DNA of 36,694 nt from Pseudonocardiales bacterium (lineage in GTDB: Bacteria; Actinomycetota; Actinomycetes; Mycobacteriales; Jatrophihabitantaceae): the NCBI GenBank assembly GCA_025966155.1, contig JAOPVO010000135.1, forward strand, positions 1-36,694, read 5' to 3'. Below, in pieces: positions 26,114 to 34,694 of the stretch. The notes under the pieces are model-generated. The model was given only the letters and a program-made list of their open reading frames with translations. It searched no databases and was not told the origin of the DNA. The position numbers and the translations under genes are program-made. How positions within the stretch are numbered: position 1 is the stretch's first letter; every line of letters begins with the position of its first letter.

Positions 26114-26308
26114 ATCGCGTATCGGGCACACCGCATCGCCCACCCGAGCGTCACTGCGCCGGCGGTTCGCCGCGTCCTGTTCGACGCGTTGGGGAAGTTC
26201 TGCTCTGTTCCTGGGTCAATGCTTGGGATCAGGTGTTACCTGAACCCGCGTCCGCCGGTAACTGCTGCGTTGCGCCGGTATCGCCAGTGTTTCCGAATCG
26301 CGTATCGG
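26114..26308. repeat. 12-bp direct repeat ATCGCGTATCGG (26114-26125 and 26297-26308)
   Basis: Exact 12-mer twice in the intergenic region between the transporter-2 operon and the UTRA-only gene; copies offset by 183 nt. Confidence 0.6.
26225..26247. promoter_or_regulatory. Palindromic candidate GntR-type operator GGG-A-TCAGGT-GTT-ACCTGA-A-CCC
   Basis: Perfect TCAGGT-N3-ACCTGA with flanking GGG/CCC; GGT-N3-ACC core resembles GntR-superfamily operators; lies 5' of the transporter-2 operon. Confidence 0.5.
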
Positions 26309-26348
26309 TGACCTGCGCCTCAGGCCGAGGCGTGTGAGGCCGGTGGGA

Positions 26349-26897
26349 TCATGCGTACGTGCTGAGCGCGACCCGGTCGCTGCGGTAGTGCGTATAGCTC
26401 AGGGACCAGGGCTGGCCGTCGACGTCGCGCACGATCATCTGGCGCAGCAGGATGCTGTCGCCCTCCTGAATGTCCAGCAACTGCGCGGCATGCGCCTCGC
26501 ACTTGACCGCCTCGAGCACAGTCTCGCTCGATCCGTAGCCCACGCCGAAGGCCGCCCGGAAGGTCTGCTCGACCGATCGATCGCGGAAGCCGTTGGAGCG
26601 CTCGATGCGCGCCATCAGCGCCTCGGGGTCGTCCGAGGTGGGGTAGTAGCCGACGCGCAGATACAGCGGCTGGCCGTCGAGGCGGGCCAATTGCTCGACC
26701 ATCACGACGGTGTGGTCCTCGCGCTGCAGCAGCGACCTGATCACTGGAGTCGATCGGATCACCGCGTGCTCGAGCTCCTCGACGACGATGCGCGAGGGCG
26801 CCGCCCCACTGAGCTCGCCTTGGGTCACCAGTTGATCCATGGAGATGCTCACGACATCGCGGTCCGGCACATCGGGATCGGGCAGCACGGACTTCAT
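26349..26897 (-). CDS. UTRA-domain protein lacking the GntR winged-helix domain
   Basis: 182 aa; DGQPLYLRVGYYPTSDDPEALMARIERSNGFRDRSVEQTFRAAFGVGYGSSETVLEAVKCEAHAAQLLDIQEGDSILLRQMIVRDVDGQPWSLSYTHYRSDRVAL aligns with the C-terminal half of the adjacent GntR regulator; no HTH region. Confidence 0.75.
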   Translation of the reverse strand: MKSVLPDPDVPDRDVVSISMDQLVTQGELSGAAPSRIVVEELEHAVIRSTPVIRSLLQREDHTVVMVEQLARLDGQPLYLRVGYYPTSDDPEALMARIERSNGFRDRSVEQTFRAAFGVGYGSSETVLEAVKCEAHAAQLLDIQEGDSILLRQMIVRDVDGQPWSLSYTHYRSDRVALSTYA

Positions 26898-27062
26898 CGG
26901 GGCCAGTGGACCACGCCCAGGATTCAGTCAGGCGACGGCGCTGTTTCCAGGTCATTGCGCAGATTCCCAGTGCGGAAAAGGGATCTGATGTCACACCCGC
27001 GGTCATAGTCGGGGCCCCATCGCCTCGCTACTCTCAGTGGCATTGGACGGAAGGCTGGTGCT

Positions 27063-27893
27063 GTGCCTGAACACCGAGATGGCGAGACTGCTCGCGCGCG
27101 GCAGATGCGGCTCAAGCGCGAGAAGGGCAAGGGGGCGCACTCCTCGCCCCGACGGGCGTATGAGCAGCTCCGGGCCGGCATTCGGGTGGGCGCCCTCGAT
27201 CCACGGCAGCGTCTGGTCGACGATGGCCTGGCCGACGTATTGGGGGCGAGTCGCAACTCGGTGCGCCGCGCCCTGCAGATGCTGGCCGAGGATGGCTTGA
27301 TCACCCGTGAGCGCGGTACGGGAACGACCCTGTGCCGGCCGATCTTCGAGGTGCCGGCCGGTGAGATGCTCCCGCGCAACGCCGGGAGCACGGCCGAGTC
27401 CGCTGGGCCGGACGGGCCCGTCGCGTTCGTCGAGGAGCTGCGCAACGAGGTCGCGGCCTGCCCGGCCGACGTGCGCGAGCGACTGGGCGTCGAGGCGCGC
27501 ACGATCTTCATCTACGAGCAGTTGGTGTTGCTGAGCGGTGAGCCGGCCTACGTCCGGATCGGATACATCCCGCGCACCCGCGACAGCGAGGATCTTGTCG
27601 ATCGCATCGAGGAGCTCGACAAGGACCTGCAGTCCTTCGACGCGAACTTCGCGCGCGTTTTCGGCGTGCCCTTCGGGGGAAGCCGCACAACCGTCGAGGC
27701 GCTGCCGTGCTCGCGCCGGATCGCGCACTTGCTCGGTATCGAGGAAGGGAGTCCGGTCCTGCTGCGGGAGCTGACGCTGCTCGATGCGTTCGGGCAGATC
27801 CGCGAGATCAGCTACACCCACTTCCGCGGGGACCGGATCGCGTTGTCAGCCGACGGGCGAGCCTCGATCGGGCGCAGGGCTCAGGCGTCCTGA
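27063..27893 (+). CDS. GntR family transcriptional regulator (HutC-type, UTRA domain)
   Basis: N-terminal wHTH AYEQLRAGIRVGALDPRQRLVDDGLADVLGASRNSVRRALQMLAEDGLITRERGTGT and C-terminal UTRA (YVRIGYIPRTRDSE...ISYTHFRGDRIAL). Confidence 0.92.
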   Translation: MPEHRDGETARARQMRLKREKGKGAHSSPRRAYEQLRAGIRVGALDPRQRLVDDGLADVLGASRNSVRRALQMLAEDGLITRERGTGTTLCRPIFEVPAGEMLPRNAGSTAESAGPDGPVAFVEELRNEVAACPADVRERLGVEARTIFIYEQLVLLSGEPAYVRIGYIPRTRDSEDLVDRIEELDKDLQSFDANFARVFGVPFGGSRTTVEALPCSRRIAHLLGIEEGSPVLLRELTLLDAFGQIREISYTHFRGDRIALSADGRASIGRRAQAS

Positions 27894-29051
27894 GGCAGAG
27901 GGGTAGTGCAGGGCAAGGCGCAGGCTAAGCGCGGCCAGGCCCATCGTGGCCATGATGATCCCCATCGGCACCCCGGTGTTCGAGCCGCCCAGCCCGACCA
28001 GAGGCGCGACGGAGGCCCCGATGGAGAACTGGAGCAGGCCCAGCAGCGCCGACGCGCTCCCGGCCGATTCGGGGAAATCGTTCATGGCCAGCGCCATTGC
28101 ATTGGGGGCAATGAATCCATTCGATGACATCACGATGAGCATCGCCGCGATGAGGCCGCCGATCCCGAACAGCCCGGTCGAGACGACGATCAGCACGCAC
28201 ACCCCGCCGGATGCGAGGCCGATCAGCCCCGCCGTCATCAACCGGGTCGAGCCGAGCCGACCCACGAGCCGGCCATTGATCTGGCTGGCGGTCACCAGGC
28301 CGACGGCGTTCACGGCGAACACGACGCCGTAGGCCTGGGCGCTGAGGCCATAGACGTTCTGCACGACGAAGGACGATCCGGCCACGTAGGCGAAGATCGA
28401 GCCGAACCCCAGCCCGCACACCACCGCATTGGCCACGAAGGTGCGATGCGTGGCGACAGCCCGCATGGTCGAGAGTGTGACCCGCAGCCCGCCGGCATTG
28501 CGGTTGGACGCGTCGAGGGTCTCGGGCAGGCGCAGCGCGGCGATGAGCAGCAGGACGGAGCCGGCAACAGAGAGGGCGAGGAAGATCCCGCGCCAGGGCG
28601 CGAAGCTCAGGACCAGGGCGCCGACCTGGGGGGCGAGGATCGGCCCGGCTCCGGTCACCAGCATGAGCAGGGAGAAGAAGCGCGCGGCGGTTGCCCCGGA
28701 GTAGAGATCGCGCACCACCGCCCGGGAGATCACGATCCCGGCCGCGCCGCCCAGCCCCTGGAGCAGACGCAGAGCGATCAGCACGGCGATCGATGGCGCG
28801 AAGGCGCAGGCGCAGGACGCGACCACGAACAGCGCGAGGCCCAGGCACAGCGGGCGGCGCCGGCCGAGGCGGTCGCTGAGCGGCCCGATGAGCAACTGCC
28901 CGGCGCCGAGCCCGATCAGGCATGCGGTCAGCGACAGCTGGACCGACGAGGCACTCGCAGCGAGGTCGTCGCTGATGTCCGGCAGGGCCGGCAGGTACAT
29001 GTCGATGCAGAGCGGGCCGAAGGCGGCCATGGCTCCAACCAGCAGGATCAT
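27846..29051 (-). CDS. MFS transporter, Bcr/CflA-type drug efflux
   Basis: 401 aa; FGPLCIDMYLPALPDISDDLAASASSVQLSLTACLIGLGAGQLLIGPLSDRLGRRRPL; 3' end overlaps the convergent GntR gene by about 48 nt. Confidence 0.92.
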   Translation of the reverse strand: MILLVGAMAAFGPLCIDMYLPALPDISDDLAASASSVQLSLTACLIGLGAGQLLIGPLSDRLGRRRPLCLGLALFVVASCACAFAPSIAVLIALRLLQGLGGAAGIVISRAVVRDLYSGATAARFFSLLMLVTGAGPILAPQVGALVLSFAPWRGIFLALSVAGSVLLLIAALRLPETLDASNRNAGGLRVTLSTMRAVATHRTFVANAVVCGLGFGSIFAYVAGSSFVVQNVYGLSAQAYGVVFAVNAVGLVTASQINGRLVGRLGSTRLMTAGLIGLASGGVCVLIVVSTGLFGIGGLIAAMLIVMSSNGFIAPNAMALAMNDFPESAGSASALLGLLQFSIGASVAPLVGLGGSNTGVPMGIIMATMGLAALSLRLALHYPSASGRLSPAPDRGSPVG

Positions 29052-29110
29052 CCGCGCCGGGATCCGACCCTTCGCGGTGATGGCGAGGGCGGGGGCGCGG
29101 GTCAGGCGGC

Positions 29111-29410
29111 TCAGTCCGTCACGGGGAAGAGCGAGGCCGTGGCGGTGAGGTCGAGGATGCGCCGAACCTGCGGCGAGGGGGCCCGCAGGGACAGCGCAAC
29201 CTCCTTGCTGCCGCAGGCCGTTCGCGCCGCGATCAGCGCGCCGAGGCCGGTGGAGTCGAAGAAGGTGACAGCGCCGAGATCCACGACGATGTCCTTGGCC
29301 CCGGCGTCGAGCGCCTGCTCGACCTGCGAGCTGATCGTCACCGCATTCGATGCGTCGATCTCACCGGTGAGGACGATGGTCACCGGTGCGGTGGGGGCCT
29401 GAGAAGTCAC
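29111..29410 (-). CDS. STAS-domain anti-sigma factor antagonist
   Basis: 99 aa; VTIVLTGEIDASNAVTISSQVEQALDAGAKDIVVDLGAVTFFDSTGLGALIAAR (DSTG motif). Confidence 0.92.
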   Translation of the reverse strand: MTSQAPTAPVTIVLTGEIDASNAVTISSQVEQALDAGAKDIVVDLGAVTFFDSTGLGALIAARTACGSKEVALSLRAPSPQVRRILDLTATASLFPVTD

Positions 29411-29538
29411 GCACAGACGTTACAACGGGTCTCCGGGCCGATCAACTGCCCGGGCTCGTGTAGAGCACAGGCGCCTCGGGTACCGTCACGCTGGCCTGAT
29501 TCCGGGTTGTCCTTGACGTCTCACGAGAGCCTTCGCCC

Positions 29539-29916
29539 ATGAGTGCGTTATTGCTGTTCAGCGGTCCCTGTACCTCGCGCACAGCAGCCGAGGTCCGTCG
29601 CCGCATCGCGTCGGCTCCAGTGGCTGCGCTGGTGTCCGCCCCGGTGCGCGAGGACCTCACATTGGCCGCCACTGAGCTCCTTACCAACGCCGTTCGGGCC
29701 GGGGCCAGCGCGGTCGATGTCGCACTTCACGTCAGTCACCGCCACATCGAGCTTGATGTCACCGACGATGCCCCGGGTCGGCCCGAGCGGCAGCAGCCGG
29801 GCCCGGATGACGTGCACGGTCGCGGGTTGCAGATCCTCGACGCAGTGGCCGCCCAGTGGGGCCACCGGCCGACCGCGCCGGGCAAGACGGTGTGGGCCCG
29901 CTTCGCGATGTCCTAG
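29539..29916 (+). CDS. HATPase_c anti-sigma regulatory factor-like (RsbW-type) protein
   Basis: 125 aa; EDLTLAATELLTNAVRAGASAVDVALHV...HIELDVTDDAPGRP...HGRGLQILDAVAAQWG, with N-box and G1/G2-like motifs. Confidence 0.85.
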   Translation: MSALLLFSGPCTSRTAAEVRRRIASAPVAALVSAPVREDLTLAATELLTNAVRAGASAVDVALHVSHRHIELDVTDDAPGRPERQQPGPDDVHGRGLQILDAVAAQWGHRPTAPGKTVWARFAMS

Positions 29917-29922
29917 CGCTGG

Positions 29923-30894
29923 CTAGTCAGACGTGGTGTATGACGCGCGCAGTTGCTCGAAGCCTTGATCGAGGCTCGTGCGCGGTGTCCAGCTCAGAAG
30001 CTCCCGGGTTCGGCGCTGATCGAACCAGTGAGCCGTGGCCAGTTGCTGAGCCAGGAACCGGGTGATGGGCGGTGTCGTACGGCGCTTCGCTATCCACCAG
30101 GCGGCATCTATGACCGTGCCGGCCGCATACGCCGCGCTATAAGGGACGTGACGCCTCGGCGGGCCTACGCCGGCTGCCCGGCAGAGGCGCTCGAGGATCT
30201 CGGCGATCGGCCGCGGCTCGCCGTTGGACACCACGAGCGCCTCGCCGTGGACGGGGCCGCATACCCGCGCCGCCGCCAGCAGCGCGTCGACGGCGTTGTC
30301 GATGTACGTGGTGTCGATCAGGGCCGCGCCGGCGCCGATGACCGCCAACCGCCCGCGCCGGGCCCGCTCGACGATGCGGCCCACGAGCTGCGGATCGCCG
30401 GGCCCCCAGACCAGATGTGGGCGCAGTGCCAGCACGGCCAGGCGGTCGCCGTCGGCGCGCAGCGCGATGCGCTCGGCGATCGCCTTGGACCGCGCATAGT
30501 GGCCGCGGGTCCCGCGCACGTCGGCGGGCTCCGCGCCCACCCCCATCAGCGCATGCCCGGCGTGCGCCACTGATGGCGTGGAGATGTGCACCAGAGCAGG
30601 AACATCGCCGGCTAAGCATGCGGCGATAATCGAGCGGGTGCCGTCGATGTTCGCTCGGGCGAACTCCTTCCAGGGCCCCACGACATCCACTTTGGCAGCG
30701 GTGTGGATGACCACGTCCTGGCCCGCCGCCGCGGCCGCCGTGGCGCCGCCATCGGCGACATCGCCCAGGACCTCCCGGCAGTCGAGGCCGCTGGGCCGGC
30801 GCTGCAGCACGGTCAGGTCGTGGCCCTCGCGCAGCAGGGCCTCTGCGGTCGAGCGGCCGAGGGCGCCAGTGGCCCCGGTCAGCAGGACCCTCAT
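29923..30894 (-). CDS. oleD: OleD-like NAD(P)-dependent short-chain dehydrogenase (3-beta-HSD/extended SDR)
   Basis: MRVLLTGATGALGRSTAEALLREGHDLTVLQRRP; YARSK active site; start overlaps the oleBC stop. Confidence 0.83.
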   Translation of the reverse strand: MRVLLTGATGALGRSTAEALLREGHDLTVLQRRPSGLDCREVLGDVADGGATAAAAAGQDVVIHTAAKVDVVGPWKEFARANIDGTRSIIAACLAGDVPALVHISTPSVAHAGHALMGVGAEPADVRGTRGHYARSKAIAERIALRADGDRLAVLALRPHLVWGPGDPQLVGRIVERARRGRLAVIGAGAALIDTTYIDNAVDALLAAARVCGPVHGEALVVSNGEPRPIAEILERLCRAAGVGPPRRHVPYSAAYAAGTVIDAAWWIAKRRTTPPITRFLAQQLATAHWFDQRRTRELLSWTPRTSLDQGFEQLRASYTTSD

Positions 30895-33416
30895 GCCCGG
30901 CCAGCGAGGGCACGGGTCGCCCACTCGGCCACCGCGCGGCGGTCGATTTTGGACTGGTGCCTGATGTCGACCGGCAGTGCGCGCATCTGCAGCACCGCGG
31001 CGATGGGCGCACCGGCTGCGGCGTGGACCGACTCGGCCAGCGCCAGCGGGGCGACGGGATGGCGGCGCGAGGGACGAGCACCGTCCGGAACTACGACAAT
31101 CACGATCTGCTGCGCCCCGACCGGCCCAACGCCGACGGCGGCAGCCGACCGCACCCCAGCCAGGGCCTCGACCCGCTGCTCGATGCCCACCGGCGTCACC
31201 ACGCCGTCGGCGGAGGTGATGATGTGCTGAAGGCGGCCCATGACCCAGAGCCGGCCCTGCTCATCGAGCGCCCCTACATCGCCGGTGCGGTGGAACCCGG
31301 GCTCGGAGGACGCAGCGCGCTCCGTCGCCCAGAGGGAGTCGTAGCGGTCCTTGCCGTGCGCGGCCGCGACGCAGATCTCGCCGACCGCGCCAGGCGTGCT
31401 CGTGAGCTGACTATGTAGATTGCCCGTGGCGTCGAGGGGGTCGATGCGCACGTCCGCACCGGGGAGCGGCCGGCCCACGCACACGCCGTTGCCTTCGCCG
31501 GCTGCGTCGATATCGGCTGCGTCGATGCCGGCCAACGTGATGTCGGTGACGGGCAGGACCTCGGTCATGCCGTAGGGAGTGTGGGCCTGGGCGCTCGGCA
31601 GCAGCGTCGACAGGCGGGCGAGCAGATCGCGCGGAACGGGCGCGCCGGCCGACATCAGGAGCCGGACCGCGCGCAGGGACGCCCGTTGCCCGTGCGTCAG
31701 CCCGGTGGCGGTGGCATCGACATTGCGCAGCGCGGCCGGCGACGCGAACACGACTGTCGCATCGATGGCCGCCACGGCATCGGCGAGCGCGGCGGCGGTG
31801 AGGGATCCCGGCGCGGTGACATCGGTGTCCGGCACCGCCGATGCGATCCCCAGCGCCGGGCCGTAGAGCGCGAAGGGCGCGAACGCAGCGACGATCCGGT
31901 CCCGCGCAGTCAGGCCGTAGGCGGCGCGCACCACATCAAGCTGGGCGCGGACCTGCCGATGCAGGTACACGACGCCCTTTGCCGGCCCGGTCGCGCCGGA
32001 GGTGAAGACAACCGCGGCCTCCGCATCGGGGGAAGGCTGGAGGGTCGGATGGATGCATCCCGCGGGCAGCGCCCCGGCTCGGAGCCGCTGCCCGGGGATC
32101 CGCATCGCCCGAGCTGCGGCCAGGCCGGTCGCGATCCCGATGATGTGGTCGGGCTCGGCGCTGCGCAGCGCCCGGCCCATCGCCCGCACGCCCAGCCCCT
32201 TGTCGGCCACCACGATCGACGCGCCGGCCTGCCAGATCGCGTAGACGCACACTGTCAGCTCGATCGAGGGTGGCACCAGCAGCGCGACCCGGTGCCCCTG
32301 CTGGACCCCGGCGCCGACGAGGCCGGCCGCCGCCGTCGCCACACGGTCGCGAAGCTGCGCCCAGGTGAGGCGCGCCCCGCCGACCTCGGCCACCGCGACC
32401 TCGTCCGGGGAACTGGCCGCCCGATCCAGCAGCGCCTGCCACAGCGGCGGGCCGGCCGCGGATCCGGTCACCGCCGGGCGCGCTGGTGTCGGTGCTGGCG
32501 CTACCCGAGTCTGGAGGTCCGCTATCCAGTGCGCGATGTCCGCGGCGTAGGCCGGTGCGTCCTCGGGCAGCAGATGCGACGCGGCCTCGTAGCGATGCAG
32601 ATCCGCATGGGGGAGCCGATCGCGCAGGTCGCGCAGGTACTGCTCGCCGAACACTGGATCGCGCGGGCCCCAGAGCAGCAGCGCCGGTACGTCCAGGGTG
32701 CGGATGCCGGCGCTGATACCCCCCAGCGTCGCGTGCTCGGGGTGGGCCGGGTCGAACGGGATGCCGGCGACGAAGTCCCCGACGCTCCGCCGGCTCGCCG
32801 CATCCGGGTACGGCGCCGCGAACGCCGCGCGCACCGCGCGCGGCAGGGCCGGCCGCGACAGCGCGGTGGCCGCGCGCACGAACAGCGGCGTGCGGACGCA
32901 GACGGCCTCGCGCAGCGCACGGGCGTGGGCGAGGCGGATCAGCACCGGCACCGGGGCGTCGGCGGGCTGATGCACCGCGGTGTTGGTCAGCACCACGCCG
33001 CGCAGCTGCGCGCGATGGGCCAGCGCCCAGCCCAGGGAGATACTGCCGCCCCAGTCGTGGGCCACCGTGATCACCGGGCCCGTGAGGCGAAGCGCGGCGG
33101 TCAGATCACCGAGGTCCTGCACGCGCTGGGTCAGGCCGCGCGGGTGGTCGAGGCGCTCGGAGTAGCCCATCCCGAGCTGATCGGGGGCGACGACCCGCCA
33201 CCCGGCCGGCGGATTCGCCACCAGGCGCCGCCAGAGGTAGGACCACGTCGGATTGCCGTGCACGCACAGCAGCGTCGGGACGTCCGGCCCGGCCAGCGGA
33301 TCGGAGTCGAGCACATGCCAGGTGCGGGTCCGGCCGTCGCCATCGGTCACGGGGACGCTGCGCGACCACGACGGGTCGATCCCGGGCAGTCCCGGCAATC
33401 CGCCTAGTGGCGTCAC
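30891..33416 (-). CDS. oleBC: OleBC fusion: alpha/beta hydrolase (OleB) fused to AMP-ligase-like (OleC, beta-lactone synthetase type)
   Basis: N-terminal LLCVHGNPTWSYLWRRLV...VVAPDQLGMGYSERLD...VAHDWGGSISLGWALAHR; C-terminal AAVVFTSGATGPAKGVVYLHRQV...AHTPYGMTEVLPVTDITL...FHRTGDVGALDEQGRLWVMGRLQHIITS. GTG start at 33416 overlaps the oleA stop. Confidence 0.88.
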   Translation of the reverse strand: MTPLGGLPGLPGIDPSWSRSVPVTDGDGRTRTWHVLDSDPLAGPDVPTLLCVHGNPTWSYLWRRLVANPPAGWRVVAPDQLGMGYSERLDHPRGLTQRVQDLGDLTAALRLTGPVITVAHDWGGSISLGWALAHRAQLRGVVLTNTAVHQPADAPVPVLIRLAHARALREAVCVRTPLFVRAATALSRPALPRAVRAAFAAPYPDAASRRSVGDFVAGIPFDPAHPEHATLGGISAGIRTLDVPALLLWGPRDPVFGEQYLRDLRDRLPHADLHRYEAASHLLPEDAPAYAADIAHWIADLQTRVAPAPTPARPAVTGSAAGPPLWQALLDRAASSPDEVAVAEVGGARLTWAQLRDRVATAAAGLVGAGVQQGHRVALLVPPSIELTVCVYAIWQAGASIVVADKGLGVRAMGRALRSAEPDHIIGIATGLAAARAMRIPGQRLRAGALPAGCIHPTLQPSPDAEAAVVFTSGATGPAKGVVYLHRQVRAQLDVVRAAYGLTARDRIVAAFAPFALYGPALGIASAVPDTDVTAPGSLTAAALADAVAAIDATVVFASPAALRNVDATATGLTHGQRASLRAVRLLMSAGAPVPRDLLARLSTLLPSAQAHTPYGMTEVLPVTDITLAGIDAADIDAAGEGNGVCVGRPLPGADVRIDPLDATGNLHSQLTSTPGAVGEICVAAAHGKDRYDSLWATERAASSEPGFHRTGDVGALDEQGRLWVMGRLQHIITSADGVVTPVGIEQRVEALAGVRSAAAVGVGPVGAQQIVIVVVPDGARPSRRHPVAPLALAESVHAAAGAPIAAVLQMRALPVDIRHQSKIDRRAVAEWATRALAGRA

Positions 33417-34438
33417 CACCGCAGTTCGAGGCAGGAGGCGTTGAGCCCCGAGCCGATGCCCATCAGGATCACCTTGTCGCCGGGGGAGAGGTCGTCGGCG
33501 ACGCTGGCCAGGGTGTACGGCACCGACGCCGGGCCGATATTGCCCCGCGTCGGGAAGGTCCGCGGCACCCGCGCGGGATCGATGCCCAGCTCGCGGCAGA
33601 TCGCGTCGGTATGCACCTGCGACACCTGGTGGATGACGTACACATCCGCCCCCGCCGCCCAGTCGAACTCCTGCGCGGCATCGCGCCAGAGCCCGGCGCT
33701 CAGCTCCAGGCCGTACTTCAGCAGGCCGCTGCTGTCGGTGCGCATCATCTCGACGTCGCCCACGCAGAGCCCGTGATGCTCGGTGGCTGCGCGGTTGACC
33801 CCGCCGATCAGGCGATGCCCGTCGGGGTGCTGATCGGCCCGGCCCATCACCATCGCCGCGGCGCCGGAGCCGAGGGTCAGCGTCGCGAATTCGGCGAATA
33901 CGTCCTTGGACGTCGACGTCGCCGACGCGAGGCGGGCGATCGCCGCCTCGTGCGCGGGGCGGGCGTCCTCGCCGTTGACGATCAGTGCGTAGTCGACCTG
34001 CCCGGCGTCGATCATCGAGGCCGCCAGCTGCATTCCGTTCACGAAGCCGAGGCACGCGTTGGTGACATCGAAGTTCTGGCAGGAGCTGGGCAGGCCGATC
34101 AAGTCGTGGACGGCCACGGCGGTCGCGGGCTCCAGGTGGGCCCGGCTGACCGAGGTGTTGATCATCAGCCCGACCCGGGAGGAGTCGATGCCGGATTCGG
34201 CCAGCGCCTTGCCCCCGGCCAGCGCCGCGCCCTCGACGAACGAGGAGCCCTCGCTCCACCAGCGGCGCTCGCGGATGCCGGCCATGCCCTCGATGAGGCC
34301 TGGACGCAGCCCCACCCGCGCGTAGGCGTCGGCCAGTCGCTCGTCGATCTGCGCGGAGGTGACGATGATCGGGGCGTCGATGGCCGAGACGGCGAGGATG
34401 GTCGCGTTGCTCGAACGGAACGTCGCATTGCCCGACAT
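33413..34438 (-). CDS. oleA: OleA-like 3-oxoacyl-ACP synthase III family thiolase (head-to-head acyl condensation)
   Basis: MSGNATFRSSNATILAVSAIDAP...SCQNFDVTNACLGFVNGMQLAASMID (active-site Cys), VYVIHQVSQVHTDAICRELGI, PTRGNIGPASVPYTLA. Confidence 0.87.
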   Translation of the reverse strand: MSGNATFRSSNATILAVSAIDAPIIVTSAQIDERLADAYARVGLRPGLIEGMAGIRERRWWSEGSSFVEGAALAGGKALAESGIDSSRVGLMINTSVSRAHLEPATAVAVHDLIGLPSSCQNFDVTNACLGFVNGMQLAASMIDAGQVDYALIVNGEDARPAHEAAIARLASATSTSKDVFAEFATLTLGSGAAAMVMGRADQHPDGHRLIGGVNRAATEHHGLCVGDVEMMRTDSSGLLKYGLELSAGLWRDAAQEFDWAAGADVYVIHQVSQVHTDAICRELGIDPARVPRTFPTRGNIGPASVPYTLASVADDLSPGDKVILMGIGSGLNASCLELRW

Positions 34439-34694
34439 GCCTCTGCCTTCCCGGTGAGGCACATCAGCCTCGCTCGCACGGTCATCCTGTTATGTGTCGA
34501 CTTGCCTGCATACCCGTGGCGGCGCCGTGGAACCAGTGTGCCACCGACGCCGCACGCGTCGGCACGCCGCGAGAGTGAAGTGGGCGAATCTGGATGCAGC
34601 TGGAACGGCTGCGCATGGGGTTCGGTTCCGGGCGGGTTGCTGGGCGGCCGGCATCGACGGAACAATTCGCGCTGGGTGCGGGGTTGGCCCAGTC

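Noticed and set aside
30891-34259. 1122-aa ORF suggesting an OleA-B-C triple fusion
   Set aside because: Sequence upstream of GTG 33416 is the wrong frame of oleA; the real oleA frame (33413-34438) ends with a stop overlapping the oleBC start.
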